A stretch of DNA of 64,000 nucleotides from Candidatus Rhodoblastus alkanivorans (GTDB taxonomy: Bacteria > Pseudomonadota > Alphaproteobacteria > Rhizobiales > Beijerinckiaceae), in assembly GCF_022760755.1 (NCBI RefSeq), contig NZ_JAIVFP010000001.1, positions 885,501 to 949,500 on the forward strand. Reading direction: 5' to 3'. Made by a program: the position numbers and the translations under genes. Position 1 is the stretch's first letter. Every line of letters starts with the position of its first letter. Shown piece after piece: positions 8,476-16,776 of this stretch. The notes beneath the pieces are model-generated. The model made no database searches. It saw only the letters and a program-made list of their open reading frames with translations, and was not told the DNA's origin.

Positions 8476-9480
8476 TCACACCGCGCGCTGGCCGGCATAT
8501 TGGCCCGTCTTGCGGAAGCGGTAGAGATAGCTCGGGACAACCGCCTCGATCGATTCGGGCGTGATTCCGAGGCCGGCGAGGGTGCGGCCTTCGGCTTCGG
8601 CCTGTTGCGAGACGACATTGTCGTGCTTCAGCAATTCGACCTGGTCGGCGGTGAAGACGAAATCCGCCGGCAGGGCGCCGAGCAGCAATTTGTTCGCAAT
8701 CGACATCATCGAGCCCAAAGCGGCGGCGGCGGCGAAAGGCAGCGGCGTCAGCAGGCGGCGGCGGTGGATCGTCGCCAGGGTGAATTCGAGCAATTCCTTC
8801 ATGGTTCGGACCGCCGGACCGCCGAGCTCATAGGTCGCGCCGTTCTGGCCCTCGCCGCGCAGCAGGCGGGCGCCGGCTTCGGCGAGGTCGCCGACATAGA
8901 CCGGCTGCAATTTCGTCTGGCCTCCGCCGATCAGCGGCAGGGCGGGCATGAGCCGCGCCATGGTGGCGAAACGATTGAAAAACTGGTCCTCGGGGCCGAA
9001 CACGACCGAGGGACGCAGGATTTTCGTCGAGGGCAAGGCGGACAAAACGGCGGCCTCGCCCGCAGCCTTGGTGCGGGCATAGGCGGATTTCGAATCGGCG
9101 TTGGCGCCGATCGCCGAGACATGGACGAAATTGGCGATTCCAGCGTCGGCGGCCGCCTTGGCGACGGCGCCGGCGCCTTCGGCCTGGACCGAGTCGAAAG
9201 TCTGCTTGCCCCAGGGCGCCAGAATGCCGACCAGATTGACCGCCGCCTCGGCCTCGCGCAGGGCGGCGGCGAGCGAGTCCGGATAGCGGATATTGGCCTG
9301 GACGGCGTTGATCTGGCCGACGCGGCCGAGCGGCTGGAGGTGGAAGGCGAGGTCGGGACGTCGGGTCGCGACGCGGATGCGCCAGCCGTCGCGGGCAAGC
9401 GCCCGGATGAGATGGCGGCCGATGAAGCCGGAGCCGCCGAAGACGGTGATAATGCGATTCTGGGGCTGAAAGTCGGTCAT
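8476..9480 (-). CDS. NDUFA9-like NAD(P)-binding epimerase/dehydrogenase family protein
   Basis: A 334-residue atypical short-chain dehydrogenase. The nucleotide-binding motif is GGSGFIG (residues 15-21). The VHVSAIGANADSKSAYARTKAAGE region and the LRPSVVFGPEDQFFNRFA stretch are hallmarks of the alphaproteobacterial homologues of the complex I accessory subunit NDUFA9/39 kDa. The usual YxxxK pair is present as YARTK. Bacterial members are often annotated as complex I NDUFA9 subunit family; their reaction is not settled. It lies 89 bases downstream of the dehydratase gene on the same strand and may share its transcript. Confidence 0.82.
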   Translation of the reverse strand: MTDFQPQNRIITVFGGSGFIGRHLIRALARDGWRIRVATRRPDLAFHLQPLGRVGQINAVQANIRYPDSLAAALREAEAAVNLVGILAPWGKQTFDSVQAEGAGAVAKAAADAGIANFVHVSAIGANADSKSAYARTKAAGEAAVLSALPSTKILRPSVVFGPEDQFFNRFATMARLMPALPLIGGGQTKLQPVYVGDLAEAGARLLRGEGQNGATYELGGPAVRTMKELLEFTLATIHRRRLLTPLPFAAAAALGSMMSIANKLLLGALPADFVFTADQVELLKHDNVVSQQAEAEGRTLAGLGITPESIEAVVPSYLYRFRKTGQYAGQRAV

Positions 9481-9569
9481 GGATACAGGCCTCCGGATCG
9501 AGCGACGGCGCGGACGTCGTCTGGATAGTCAAATCGGCGCCGCGCGTCCATCCGACTCTTCGCCGTAGC

Positions 9570-10001
9570 TCAAGGTCGCGGCTTGGCCGCGGGGGCGAGG
9601 CGGGCCTCGCCCATCAGCGCCGGGGCGCCGCTTTCGGTCTGGGCCACCAGCCGCACCACCGCGATAAAGCGGGCGCCGTCCCCTTCGATCTTGGCGACGC
9701 GCGCGGTCAAGAGCGCCTTCTGCCCTTCGAGCACCGGGGTGAGGAACTGGCCGCGCAGGTCGAGAAGGACGAGATCGGGCCGCCAATCGGCGAGCAAGGG
9801 CTCGAAAGCGGCGAGCAGCCGCATGCCGTGAACCGGGCGGGCGGGAAAGCCGAAGCCGCGGGCGAAGGCGGGATCGAGATGGAGGGGATTGCTGTCGCCC
9901 GACGCTTCGGCATAGCGGGCGAGATGGTCGGCGGAGAACGGGCCGATGGTCAAGGCGGGGAGTTTTTCGCCACAACGCGGCGCGACGCATTCGGCGATCA
10001 T
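9570..10001 (-). CDS. MaoC-type (R)-hydratase/dehydratase, catalytic hotdog subunit
   Basis: A 143-residue single-hotdog protein. The hydratase 2 signature is present as SGDSNPLHLDPAFARGFGFP followed by PVHGM, giving the catalytic Asp and His of MaoC/(R)-enoyl hydratases, which hydrate or dehydrate (3R)-hydroxyacyl thioesters. The ATG at 10001 overlaps the stop of the preceding gene by four bases (ATGA). That gene looks like a non-catalytic hotdog partner, so the two probably form a heterodimer like mycobacterial HadAB. They sit downstream of an ACP and a ketosynthase. Confidence 0.78.
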   Translation of the reverse strand: MIAECVAPRCGEKLPALTIGPFSADHLARYAEASGDSNPLHLDPAFARGFGFPARPVHGMRLLAAFEPLLADWRPDLVLLDLRGQFLTPVLEGQKALLTARVAKIEGDGARFIAVVRLVAQTESGAPALMGEARLAPAAKPRP

Positions 10002-10408
10002 GGTGCGTCCTCCGGCGGCAGGGGCGGGACCGATTGGGGATCGATCAGCCGCAAAGTCGATATGACCCGGGCGACGAAGGCCCCGGAAAGGTCGAAGACC
10101 TCCGCCGTGGCGATCAGCCGCATCGGATCGCTTTCGCGCCGCAATTCGAGCATCAGATCGTAGGAGGCGTCGGTTTCCAGCGGCCGGACATAGTCGAAAT
10201 GCTGCGCCTCGTGGACGGGAAGGCCAACTTCCTGCGCGGCGGCGCGGATCGGCTCGCCGATTTCCGGCAACCGCATCCACACGACCGGGAAGCTCGCCGG
10301 CGGCGGCCCGTTCTCGTCGCGCCAGCCGGTCTCGCGACGGAAGGCGCGCACCGCCTCGGCGGGGGTGAAAACGCGAAGGGGGCCGGCGCGCTGCACGGGC
10401 GGCGTCAT
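9998..10408 (-). CDS. MaoC-like hotdog partner subunit (FAS1-type dehydratase N-terminal-like)
   Basis: A 136-residue protein that looks like the N-terminal, non-catalytic half of double-hotdog dehydratases: an AFRRETGW start region, SFPVVWMRLPEIG, then VHEAQHFDYVRPLETDA. It lacks the D-x4-H hydratase motif found in its downstream neighbour, so it probably completes the substrate tunnel rather than doing catalysis. It starts 10 bases after the ketosynthase stop and overlaps the catalytic subunit by ATGA. The partner role is inferred from this context. Confidence 0.65.
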   Translation of the reverse strand: MTPPVQRAGPLRVFTPAEAVRAFRRETGWRDENGPPPASFPVVWMRLPEIGEPIRAAAQEVGLPVHEAQHFDYVRPLETDASYDLMLELRRESDPMRLIATAEVFDLSGAFVARVISTLRLIDPQSVPPLPPEDAP

Positions 10409-10418
10409 GGCGTCGACC

Positions 10419-11639
10419 TCAGGCCGCGTCGAAGGGCGTGACGATCAGCGAGGCGTTGATGCCGCCGAAGGCCAGGGAATTGGACAAAACCGCCCGGATA
10501 TTCGTCTTCACCGCCTCCGGGCCGACCAGACGGATCAGGCATTTGGGGTCCTGGATTTCGGTGTTGAGATTGGGCGGCGCGATCTGTTCGCGCAGGGCCA
10601 TGATCGAGATCACGAGCTCCAGCGCCCCCGCCGCGCCGAGGCCGTGGCCATGGACCGGTTTGGTCGAGGAGACGAGCAAATTGTCGCAATGGCCGTCGAA
10701 GGCCATGTTGAGGCCCTGCGCCTCGGTGACGTCGTTCATCACCGTCGCCGTGCCATGGGCGTTGACATAATCGATGTCCTGCGGCGCGAGGCCGGCGTCT
10801 TCCAGAGCCATGGCCATGCAGGCGGCGGCCGACGTCGCGTCGGGCCGCACCGGGTCCAGCGCGTCGCTGTTGGTGCCATAGCCGGCGATGACCGCGAGCG
10901 GCTCGGCGCCGCGCGCCAGGGCGGCGCCCTCGGCTTCGAGCACGAACATGGCGGCGCCTTCGCCCAGCACCATGCCGTTGCGGTTCTTCGCAAAGGGGCG
11001 GCAGAGATCGGGAGTCAGCACCCGCAGGCACTCCCAGGCGCGCATCGAGCCATTGGTGGCGCAGGCCTCGGAGCCGCCGACGATGGCGCGGTCGATCATG
11101 CCGGCGCGGATCATCTGCGTCGCGAGCCCGACCGCCTGGCTGCCCGAGGAACAGGCGCTGGCGAGGGCGAAACAGGGCCCGGTCGCGCCATAGCGCATGG
11201 AGAGCATGGATGGGCCGGCGCTTGGAATGAGCTTGGGCACGGTCAGCGTCTCGGGCCGCTTGTTGGCGAAATAGACGCTGTAAATGCCGTCGTCGATCGT
11301 CTTGAGGCCGCCGATTCCGGTGCCGAGCAAAGCCGCGCAACGCGGTCCCTGACGCTCCTTGGGGTCAAGCCCGGCCTGGGCGATCGCCTCGTCGGCCGCG
11401 ACCAGGGCGTAAGCTGTGAAGGCGTCGGCGAAAGGCGCGATCTGCGGTCCGAGCCGGGCCTCGATGTCGAAATCGCGCACCTGGGCGGAAATCCTGATGC
11501 GGCCGCCATAGGGCTGGCGCACCTCCAGCGGCCCGATGCAGGGTTTTCCGTCACGCGCGGCATGCCAGAGGAGGTCGGCGCCGACGCCGGCCGCCGAAAC
11601 GGCGCCCATCCCCGTGACGACGACGCGTCGGGAAGTCAT
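10419..11639 (-). CDS. Beta-ketoacyl-ACP synthase (NodE/FabF-like)
   Basis: A 406-residue condensing enzyme of the FabF/NodE group. The Cys-His-His triad is complete: Cys163 in ASACSSG, His295 in NAHGTAT and His330 in KPVHGHGLGAAG. It elongates an acyl chain with malonyl-ACP. Its partner is probably the dedicated ACP encoded just upstream, whose stop overlaps this ATG, rather than the housekeeping AcpP. The pairing resembles nodF-nodE, but no other nodulation gene is present, so a role in a special lipid or secondary acyl chain is more likely. Confidence 0.88.
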   Translation of the reverse strand: MTSRRVVVTGMGAVSAAGVGADLLWHAARDGKPCIGPLEVRQPYGGRIRISAQVRDFDIEARLGPQIAPFADAFTAYALVAADEAIAQAGLDPKERQGPRCAALLGTGIGGLKTIDDGIYSVYFANKRPETLTVPKLIPSAGPSMLSMRYGATGPCFALASACSSGSQAVGLATQMIRAGMIDRAIVGGSEACATNGSMRAWECLRVLTPDLCRPFAKNRNGMVLGEGAAMFVLEAEGAALARGAEPLAVIAGYGTNSDALDPVRPDATSAAACMAMALEDAGLAPQDIDYVNAHGTATVMNDVTEAQGLNMAFDGHCDNLLVSSTKPVHGHGLGAAGALELVISIMALREQIAPPNLNTEIQDPKCLIRLVGPEAVKTNIRAVLSNSLAFGGINASLIVTPFDAA

Positions 11640-11881
11640 TTGTCGGCTTTTTCCTTGAGGATATGGGCGCTGATCGCCTCGACCAGGTCTTTCAGATCCT
11701 TGGCCTCCTGAAACGAGCCGTCCATCGGGATATAGACGTCGAACTTCTCTTCAATGGCCGTCAGGATCATCACGAGATCGATGGACTTGAGGCCGAGGCT
11801 TTCGATGGTGGCGTCGTCCTGTAGCTTGTCACGAGGAATCATGCCCTCGGTGGCGATCACGTCGAGGATCTGGTCGATCAT
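11636..11881 (-). CDS. Dedicated acyl carrier protein
   Basis: An 81-residue acidic carrier protein with the phosphopantetheine serine at Ser33 in LGLKSIDLVMIL. The usual Asp before the serine is replaced by Lys, unlike housekeeping AcpP (DSL). The C-terminal half, AIEEKFDVYIP, fits helix III. The ATG at 11881 is taken as the start. An in-frame TTG at 11911 has a better AGGGG ribosome-binding site and would add ten residues. It heads the ketosynthase-dehydratase operon, with ATGA overlap to the ketosynthase. Confidence 0.82.
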   Translation of the reverse strand: MIDQILDVIATEGMIPRDKLQDDATIESLGLKSIDLVMILTAIEEKFDVYIPMDGSFQEAKDLKDLVEAISAHILKEKADK

Positions 11882-12120
11882 CGTCTGCTGGTCATTCGAA
11901 ACCGAAGTCAATGGCGCACCCCTGGTTGCGTTCGGCCGTCCCGTCCGCGCTCTGGCCGCCGAAAAGGCGCATGCCGATGTCGTCGGGAGCGGCGTCGGTC
12001 GGAAATATTGAATCCCGGCGCACCTCCATGTAGCAAAGTGTCCGAGCCAACGCCAAACCAAATTTTCGCGCCGCCGCCCCGTGGCGTCGGCGCGTCTGAA
12101 ATTCGTCCGAGGACAATGAC

Positions 12121-12570
12121 ATGCCACACCCTCTCGCCATCCGCTCGGCGGATTTCGAGGAGCCGCCGCAAGGCCTGACCGAGGAAATGATGGCGCGTTT
12201 GGTGCGGGAATTCTATACCCGCGCCCGCGCCGACCCGGATCTCGGTCCGATTTTCGAAGAAAAGCTCGCCGGCCATTGGGAGGAGCATTTCTCGAAGCTG
12301 ACCGATTTCTGGTCGCAGATCGGCCTGCGGACCGGGCGCTACAATGGCCGGCCCCTGCCGGCCCATGCGGCGCTCGGCCTCGAGCCGCATCATTTCAAGG
12401 CCTGGCTCGACCTCTTCGCGGCGACCGCGCGCGACGTCCTGGCCCCGGAGGCGGCGCGCTTCTTCGTCGCCCGCGCCAATCGCATCGCCGAAAGCTTTCA
12501 GATCGGCCTGAACATCGGCGACAAGGCGATTGCTTTTCGCGCGGCGCAGGCGGCGCGCGATTCGGAATAG
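12121..12570 (+). CDS. Group III truncated haemoglobin
   Basis: A 149-residue globin. A truncated-globin B-helix (LVREFYTRARADPDLGPIF) is followed by the E-helix region FWSQIGLRTGRYNGRPLPAH. The proximal haem-binding histidine is expected at His91 in LEPHHFKAWL. This arrangement is specific to group III truncated haemoglobins, cytoplasmic haem proteins linked to oxygen or nitric oxide chemistry. It is divergent from the ACP operon. The ahcY regulatory palindrome begins two bases after its stop codon. Confidence 0.88.
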   Translation: MPHPLAIRSADFEEPPQGLTEEMMARLVREFYTRARADPDLGPIFEEKLAGHWEEHFSKLTDFWSQIGLRTGRYNGRPLPAHAALGLEPHHFKAWLDLFAATARDVLAPEAARFFVARANRIAESFQIGLNIGDKAIAFRAAQAARDSE

Positions 12571-12571
12571 T

Positions 12572-12593
12572 CATATAAAGACTTGCTTATATG
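12572..12593 (+). promoter_or_regulatory. Palindromic operator upstream of ahcY (SahR-like)
   Basis: CATATAA (12572-12578) and TTATATG (12587-12593) are perfect inverted arms around an 8-base centre. The position just upstream of the ahcY promoter and the AT-rich CATATAAAG core resemble operators of SahR, the ArsR-family regulator of the S-adenosylhomocysteine cycle in Proteobacteria. The regulator assignment is an inference; no sahR gene lies in the window. Confidence 0.55.
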
Positions 12594-12597
12594 TTTA

Positions 12598-12626
12598 TTG
12601 CCTTGTGCGCCTCGCGCTGATATAGA
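12598..12626 (+). promoter_or_regulatory. Probable ahcY promoter
   Basis: TTGCCT (12598-12603), a 17-base spacer and TATAGA (12621-12626) make a good vegetative promoter. The upstream palindrome ends five bases before the -35 element, so a bound regulator could block polymerase. Confidence 0.5.
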
Positions 12627-12655
12627 AGCCGCACGTCGCAACAGGATGGGAAGTC

Positions 12656-14068
12656 ATGAACGTCAGCCATCTCACCCATGATTATGTCGTCGCCGACATC
12701 GGGCTCGCCGATTGGGGCCGCAAGGAAATCGCCATCGCCGAGACCGAAATGCCCGGCCTGATGGCGACCCGCGCCGAATATGGCTCCGCCCAGCCGCTCA
12801 AGGGCGCCCGCGTCGCCGGCTCCCTGCACATGACCATCCAGACCGCGGTGCTCATCGAGACCCTCCAGGCGCTCGGCGCCGAGGTGCGCTGGGCCTCCTG
12901 CAACATCTATTCGACCCAGGACCATGCGGCGGCCGCGATCGCCGCGCACGGAACCCCGGTATTCGCGGTCAAGGGCGAGAGCCTTGAGGAATATTGGGAA
13001 TTCACCCATCGCATCTTCGAATGGGGCGACGGCGGCACGCCGAACATGATTCTTGACGACGGCGGCGACGCCACCCTTCTCATTCATCTGGGCCTGCGCG
13101 CCGAGCAGGGCGACGTCGCCTTTCTCGACAAGGCGACGAATGAGGAAGAGGAAGTCCTGTTCGCCGCGATCAAGAAGCGTCTCAAGGGCAATCCCGGCTT
13201 TTACGGCCGCTGCGCCATGGCGATCCGGGGCGTGACCGAGGAAACCACCACCGGCGTCCACCGTCTCTATATCATGGAGAAGGAAGGCAAGCTGCTGTGG
13301 CCGGCGATCAACGTCAACGATTCGGTCACCAAGTCCAAGTTCGATAATCTTTACGGCTGCCGCGAATCTTTGGTGGACGGCATCCGCCGCGGCACCGACG
13401 TGATGATGGCCGGCAAGGTGGCGATGGTCGCGGGCTTCGGCGACGTCGGCAAGGGCTCGGCGGCGAGCTTGCGCAACGCCGGCTGCCGCGTGCTGGTGTC
13501 GGAAATCGACCCGATCTGCGCGCTGCAGGCGGCGATGGAAGGCTATGAAGTGACGACGATGGAAGACGCCGCGCCGCGCGCGGATATTTTCGTCACCTCG
13601 ACCGGCAATGTGGACGTCATCACCATCGACCACATGCGCGCCATGAAGGATCGCGCCATCGTCTGCAATATCGGCCATTTCGACTCCGAAATTCAGGTCG
13701 CGTCCCTGCGCAACCTGAAATGGAGTAATGTGAAGCCGCAGGTGGACGAGATCGAATTCCCCGACGGCAAGCGCATCATCCTGCTGTCCGAAGGGCGTCT
13801 GGTGAATCTCGGCAACGCCACCGGCCATCCGTCCTTCGTGATGTCGGCCTCCTTCACCAACCAGACCTTGGCCCAGATCGAGCTGTGGACCCGCCAGGGC
13901 CATTACGGCAAGAAGGTCTATACTTTGCCCAAACATCTCGACGAGAAGGTCGCCAAGCTTCATCTCGACAAGATCGGCGTGAAGCTCACGATCATGAACC
14001 AGAAGCAGTCGGACTATCTGTCGGTGCCGGTCGAGGGGCCGTTCAAGCCCGATCATTACCGCTACTGA
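12656..14068 (+). CDS. ahcY: S-adenosylhomocysteine hydrolase (adenosylhomocysteinase)
   Basis: A 470-residue NAD-dependent enzyme that splits S-adenosylhomocysteine into homocysteine and adenosine, relieving product inhibition of methyltransferases. The NAD-binding motif is [14 protein letters not shown] near residue 260. The substrate residues are carried in [13 protein letters not shown] and [14 protein letters not shown]. The C-terminus KPDHYRY is the canonical end, which contributes a Lys and Tyr to the cofactor site. It contains the roughly 40-residue insertion typical of the long bacterial form. It is followed by a strong terminator. Confidence 0.97.
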   Translation: MNVSHLTHDYVVADIGLADWGRKEIAIAETEMPGLMATRAEYGSAQPLKGARVAGSLHMTIQTAVLIETLQALGAEVRWASCNIYSTQDHAAAAIAAHGTPVFAVKGESLEEYWEFTHRIFEWGDGGTPNMILDDGGDATLLIHLGLRAEQGDVAFLDKATNEEEEVLFAAIKKRLKGNPGFYGRCAMAIRGVTEETTTGVHRLYIMEKEGKLLWPAINVNDSVTKSKFDNLYGCRESLVDGIRRGTDVMMAGKVAMVAGFGDVGKGSAASLRNAGCRVLVSEIDPICALQAAMEGYEVTTMEDAAPRADIFVTSTGNVDVITIDHMRAMKDRAIVCNIGHFDSEIQVASLRNLKWSNVKPQVDEIEFPDGKRIILLSEGRLVNLGNATGHPSFVMSASFTNQTLAQIELWTRQGHYGKKVYTLPKHLDEKVAKLHLDKIGVKLTIMNQKQSDYLSVPVEGPFKPDHYRY

Positions 14069-14146
14069 CGCCGGCTAGCGCCCTCGCTTTCAAGCGAGTG
14101 CCAATTTAAGAAATCCCGCGCGCTGTGGCGCCTATGCCAATCTCGA

Positions 14147-14175
14147 ACGCCTTCGGCGCCGCCGGAGGCGTTTTT
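14147..14175 (+). terminator. Intrinsic terminator after ahcY
   Basis: An 11-bp stem (14147-14157 with 14161-14171, one G-T pair) with a three-base loop is followed by a run of T reaching 14175. A separate small hairpin, CTCGCTT-TC-AAGCGAG, lies upstream in the same gap, within 14083-14100. Confidence 0.82.
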
Positions 14176-14268
14176 CATTTCGTTCCCCTTTCTTAACCAT
14201 GAATCGAGAAGGTACATTGAGATGATTCGCGCGGGGCGGCGGCCCCAAAAGGCGAGGGAAGGCCGTTC

Positions 14269-16776
14269 ATGCCGCAACGAGGAAGGAAGACCGATTCGCG
14301 TCGCGCCGCGCGTCTGCGCCTCGCGTCCGGCTTGGCTTCGGCGCCGCTCCTCCTCCTCGCCGGCGCGAGCGCGCGCGGACAGGCGATCGCCGGCTTTGCC
14401 GGCGCCGACGCCGCGATCGGCCTGTCGCTCGGCGCGGGGCTCGTCGTTTTCGCCACCATCACCGCTCTGCTGCATCTCGCCGGCCGGCAGCGCTGGTCGC
14501 GGCGCGAGACCGAACTCACCGCCGAAATCGAGCAATTGCGCCAGAAGGTCGAGCGCGCCCGCGCCTTTCTGGCCTCGGAGACCCAATTCGTCGTGGTCTG
14601 GGGCGGGGCGCATGGCGAGCCGGAGATCGAAGGCGACGTCAGCCTGGTGCTCGACGCGCCCGTGCCGCGCCGAGTGCTTGGCTTCGGCGCCTGGCTGCCG
14701 CCCGATCAGGCCCAGGCGCTCGAAGCCAATGTCGCGCTTCTCCGCGAGCGCGGCCAGGGGTTCAGGCAGGACCTCGTCAGCCAGAGCGGCCGTCATCTTG
14801 AAGCCGAGGGCCGGGCGATCGGCAGCCGCGTCGTCATGCGGGTGCGCGACGTCTCTGGCGACCGGCTCGAACTGATGCGGCTGCGCAAGGTCCAGGCCGA
14901 GCAGAACGCCCAGCTCGAGGTGCTGCGCGGCCTGCTCGACCTGAGCAATCATCCGGTGTGGACGCGCGGCCCGGACCAGGCGCTCGACTGGGTCAATGCG
15001 GCCTATGCCCGCGCGGTGGACGCCAAGAACCCGCAGGACGCGGTGGCGCGCGGGCTGGAGCTGCTCGACCGTCCGGCGCGCGAGGCGGCGGCCCGCGCGC
15101 GCCAGGCCGGCAATGTCTGGCGCCGGCGCGAGCATGTCGTGGTCGAGGGGGTTCGCCGGCTGGTGGACGTGCTCGATGCGCCGCTGCCCGGCGGCGGCGG
15201 CGGCGTGGCCGACGATCTCGCCGAGCTCGAGGCCCTGCGCGCCGACCATGCGCGCCAGGTCGAATCCCATATCCGCACGCTCGACCAGATCGCCACCGCG
15301 GTGGCGATTTTCGACCGTTCGAAAAAGCTCGTCTTCGCCAACGCCGCCTATCGGCATCTCTGGGGGCTCGACCAGGCCTTTCTCGAACAGGGGCCGTCGG
15401 ATTCCGAAATTCTCGACCGCCTGCGCGCCGCGCGCCGCCTGCCCGAACAGGCCGATTATCGCGGCTGGAAGACGGCGCTGCACAGCGTCTATCAGACGTT
15501 GGAGCCGGCGCCGCAGGTCTGGCACCTTCCCGACGGCCGGACCCTGCGCGTCGCCTTCGACCCCAATCCGCAAGGCGGGGTCACATATCTGTTCGACGAC
15601 GTGACCGAGCGCTTCGCGCTCGAGTCGCAATATAATTCGCTGGCGCGGGTGCAGAGCGAGACGCTCGACGCGCTGCAGGAGGGCGTTGCGGTGTTCGGCG
15701 CCGACGGCAGGCTGAAATTCTGCAATCCCGCCTTCATCCGCCTGTGGCGCCTGCCGGCGAACGTGGTCGCGGAGCGGCCCCATATCGACACGATCACCGC
15801 CGCCTGCAGCCCGCTTCTGGCCGACGATGGGGTCTGGTCCGAACTGCGCACGGCGGTCGCCGGCCTCCATTCGGTGCGCATGGGTTTCGAGCGGCGCATG
15901 AGCCGCAGCGACGGCGCCGTCGTCGATTGCGCCGTCGCGCCGCTGCCCGACGGCGGCACGCTGCTCACCTTCATCGACGTGACCGACGGCGTGAATGTCG
16001 AGCGGGCGCTGAAGGAGCGCAATCAGGCGCTGCTCGCAGCCGAGCAATTGCGCAATGATTTCGTGCATCATTTCTCTTACGAGTTGCGCTCGCCGCTGAC
16101 CAATATCATCGGCTTCATCCAGCTCCTCGGCGACAACAGCGTCGGCCCGCTCAACGAGAAGCAGCGTGAATATGCCGGCTATGTCATGAAATCCTCCGCC
16201 GCGCTGCTCGCGATCATCAACGATATTCTCGATCTCGCGACCATCGACCGCGACGCCATGGAGCTGCAACTCGGCGACGTCGATATCCAGCGCGCCATGC
16301 GCGAGGCCGTGGAAGGCCTCCAGGACCGGCTGGCGGAATCCCATGTCGAATTGTCGATCGTCGCCGCGCCGGACATCGGCTCCTTTCGCGCCGACGGCCA
16401 GCGCATCCGCCAGGTCCTGTTCAATTTGCTCTCCAACGCCATCGGCTTTTCCGAGCCGGGCCAGGTCGTCACCCTCGCCGCATTGCGCCGCGACGGCGAG
16501 ATCGTGTTCAAGGTCACCGATCGCGGCCGCGGCATCCCGCCGGAACTGCTCGACAAGGTGTTCGGCCGATTCGAGAGCCATACCGTCAATTCCCGCCATC
16601 GCGGCGTCGGCCTCGGCCTGTCGATCGTGCGCGCCTTTGTCGAACTGCATGGCGGCCAGGTCCATATCGATTCCGCGCCGGGAGAAGGGACGGTCGTGAC
16701 CTGCATTTTCCCTACTCGGGGCGGCCAGATTGAATGCCGCCCGAACGACGAAGCAAAGGCGGAGGGGCGGGCATGA
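14269..16776 (+). CDS. PAS-domain histidine kinase-like protein lacking the phospho-acceptor His
   Basis: An 835-residue protein. Hydrophobic segments at about 15-35 and 44-67 anchor it to the membrane. A coiled linker follows (70-95), then PAS-like domains (about 335-440 and 460-565), and a HisKA/HATPase module (about 590-820). The ATPase boxes look usable: NLLSNAIGFSE (N box), DRGRGIP (G1) and GVGLGLSIV (G2). The H box reads FSYELRSPLTN, so Tyr604 stands where SHELR places the phosphorylated His. It may signal without autophosphorylation or act as a scaffold. Its stop overlaps the tsaE-amgK start by ATGA, so the genes are probably co-transcribed. Confidence 0.85.
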   Translation: MPQRGRKTDSRRAARLRLASGLASAPLLLLAGASARGQAIAGFAGADAAIGLSLGAGLVVFATITALLHLAGRQRWSRRETELTAEIEQLRQKVERARAFLASETQFVVVWGGAHGEPEIEGDVSLVLDAPVPRRVLGFGAWLPPDQAQALEANVALLRERGQGFRQDLVSQSGRHLEAEGRAIGSRVVMRVRDVSGDRLELMRLRKVQAEQNAQLEVLRGLLDLSNHPVWTRGPDQALDWVNAAYARAVDAKNPQDAVARGLELLDRPAREAAARARQAGNVWRRREHVVVEGVRRLVDVLDAPLPGGGGGVADDLAELEALRADHARQVESHIRTLDQIATAVAIFDRSKKLVFANAAYRHLWGLDQAFLEQGPSDSEILDRLRAARRLPEQADYRGWKTALHSVYQTLEPAPQVWHLPDGRTLRVAFDPNPQGGVTYLFDDVTERFALESQYNSLARVQSETLDALQEGVAVFGADGRLKFCNPAFIRLWRLPANVVAERPHIDTITAACSPLLADDGVWSELRTAVAGLHSVRMGFERRMSRSDGAVVDCAVAPLPDGGTLLTFIDVTDGVNVERALKERNQALLAAEQLRNDFVHHFSYELRSPLTNIIGFIQLLGDNSVGPLNEKQREYAGYVMKSSAALLAIINDILDLATIDRDAMELQLGDVDIQRAMREAVEGLQDRLAESHVELSIVAAPDIGSFRADGQRIRQVLFNLLSNAIGFSEPGQVVTLAALRRDGEIVFKVTDRGRGIPPELLDKVFGRFESHTVNSRHRGVGLGLSIVRAFVELHGGQVHIDSAPGEGTVVTCIFPTRGGQIECRPNDEAKAEGRA

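Noticed and set aside
11912-12120. Sigma-54-like TTGGCTCGGACACTTTGC upstream of the ACP gene
   Set aside because: The GG to GC distance is 12 bases instead of 10. A vegetative-type pair is equally possible, so nothing was annotated.
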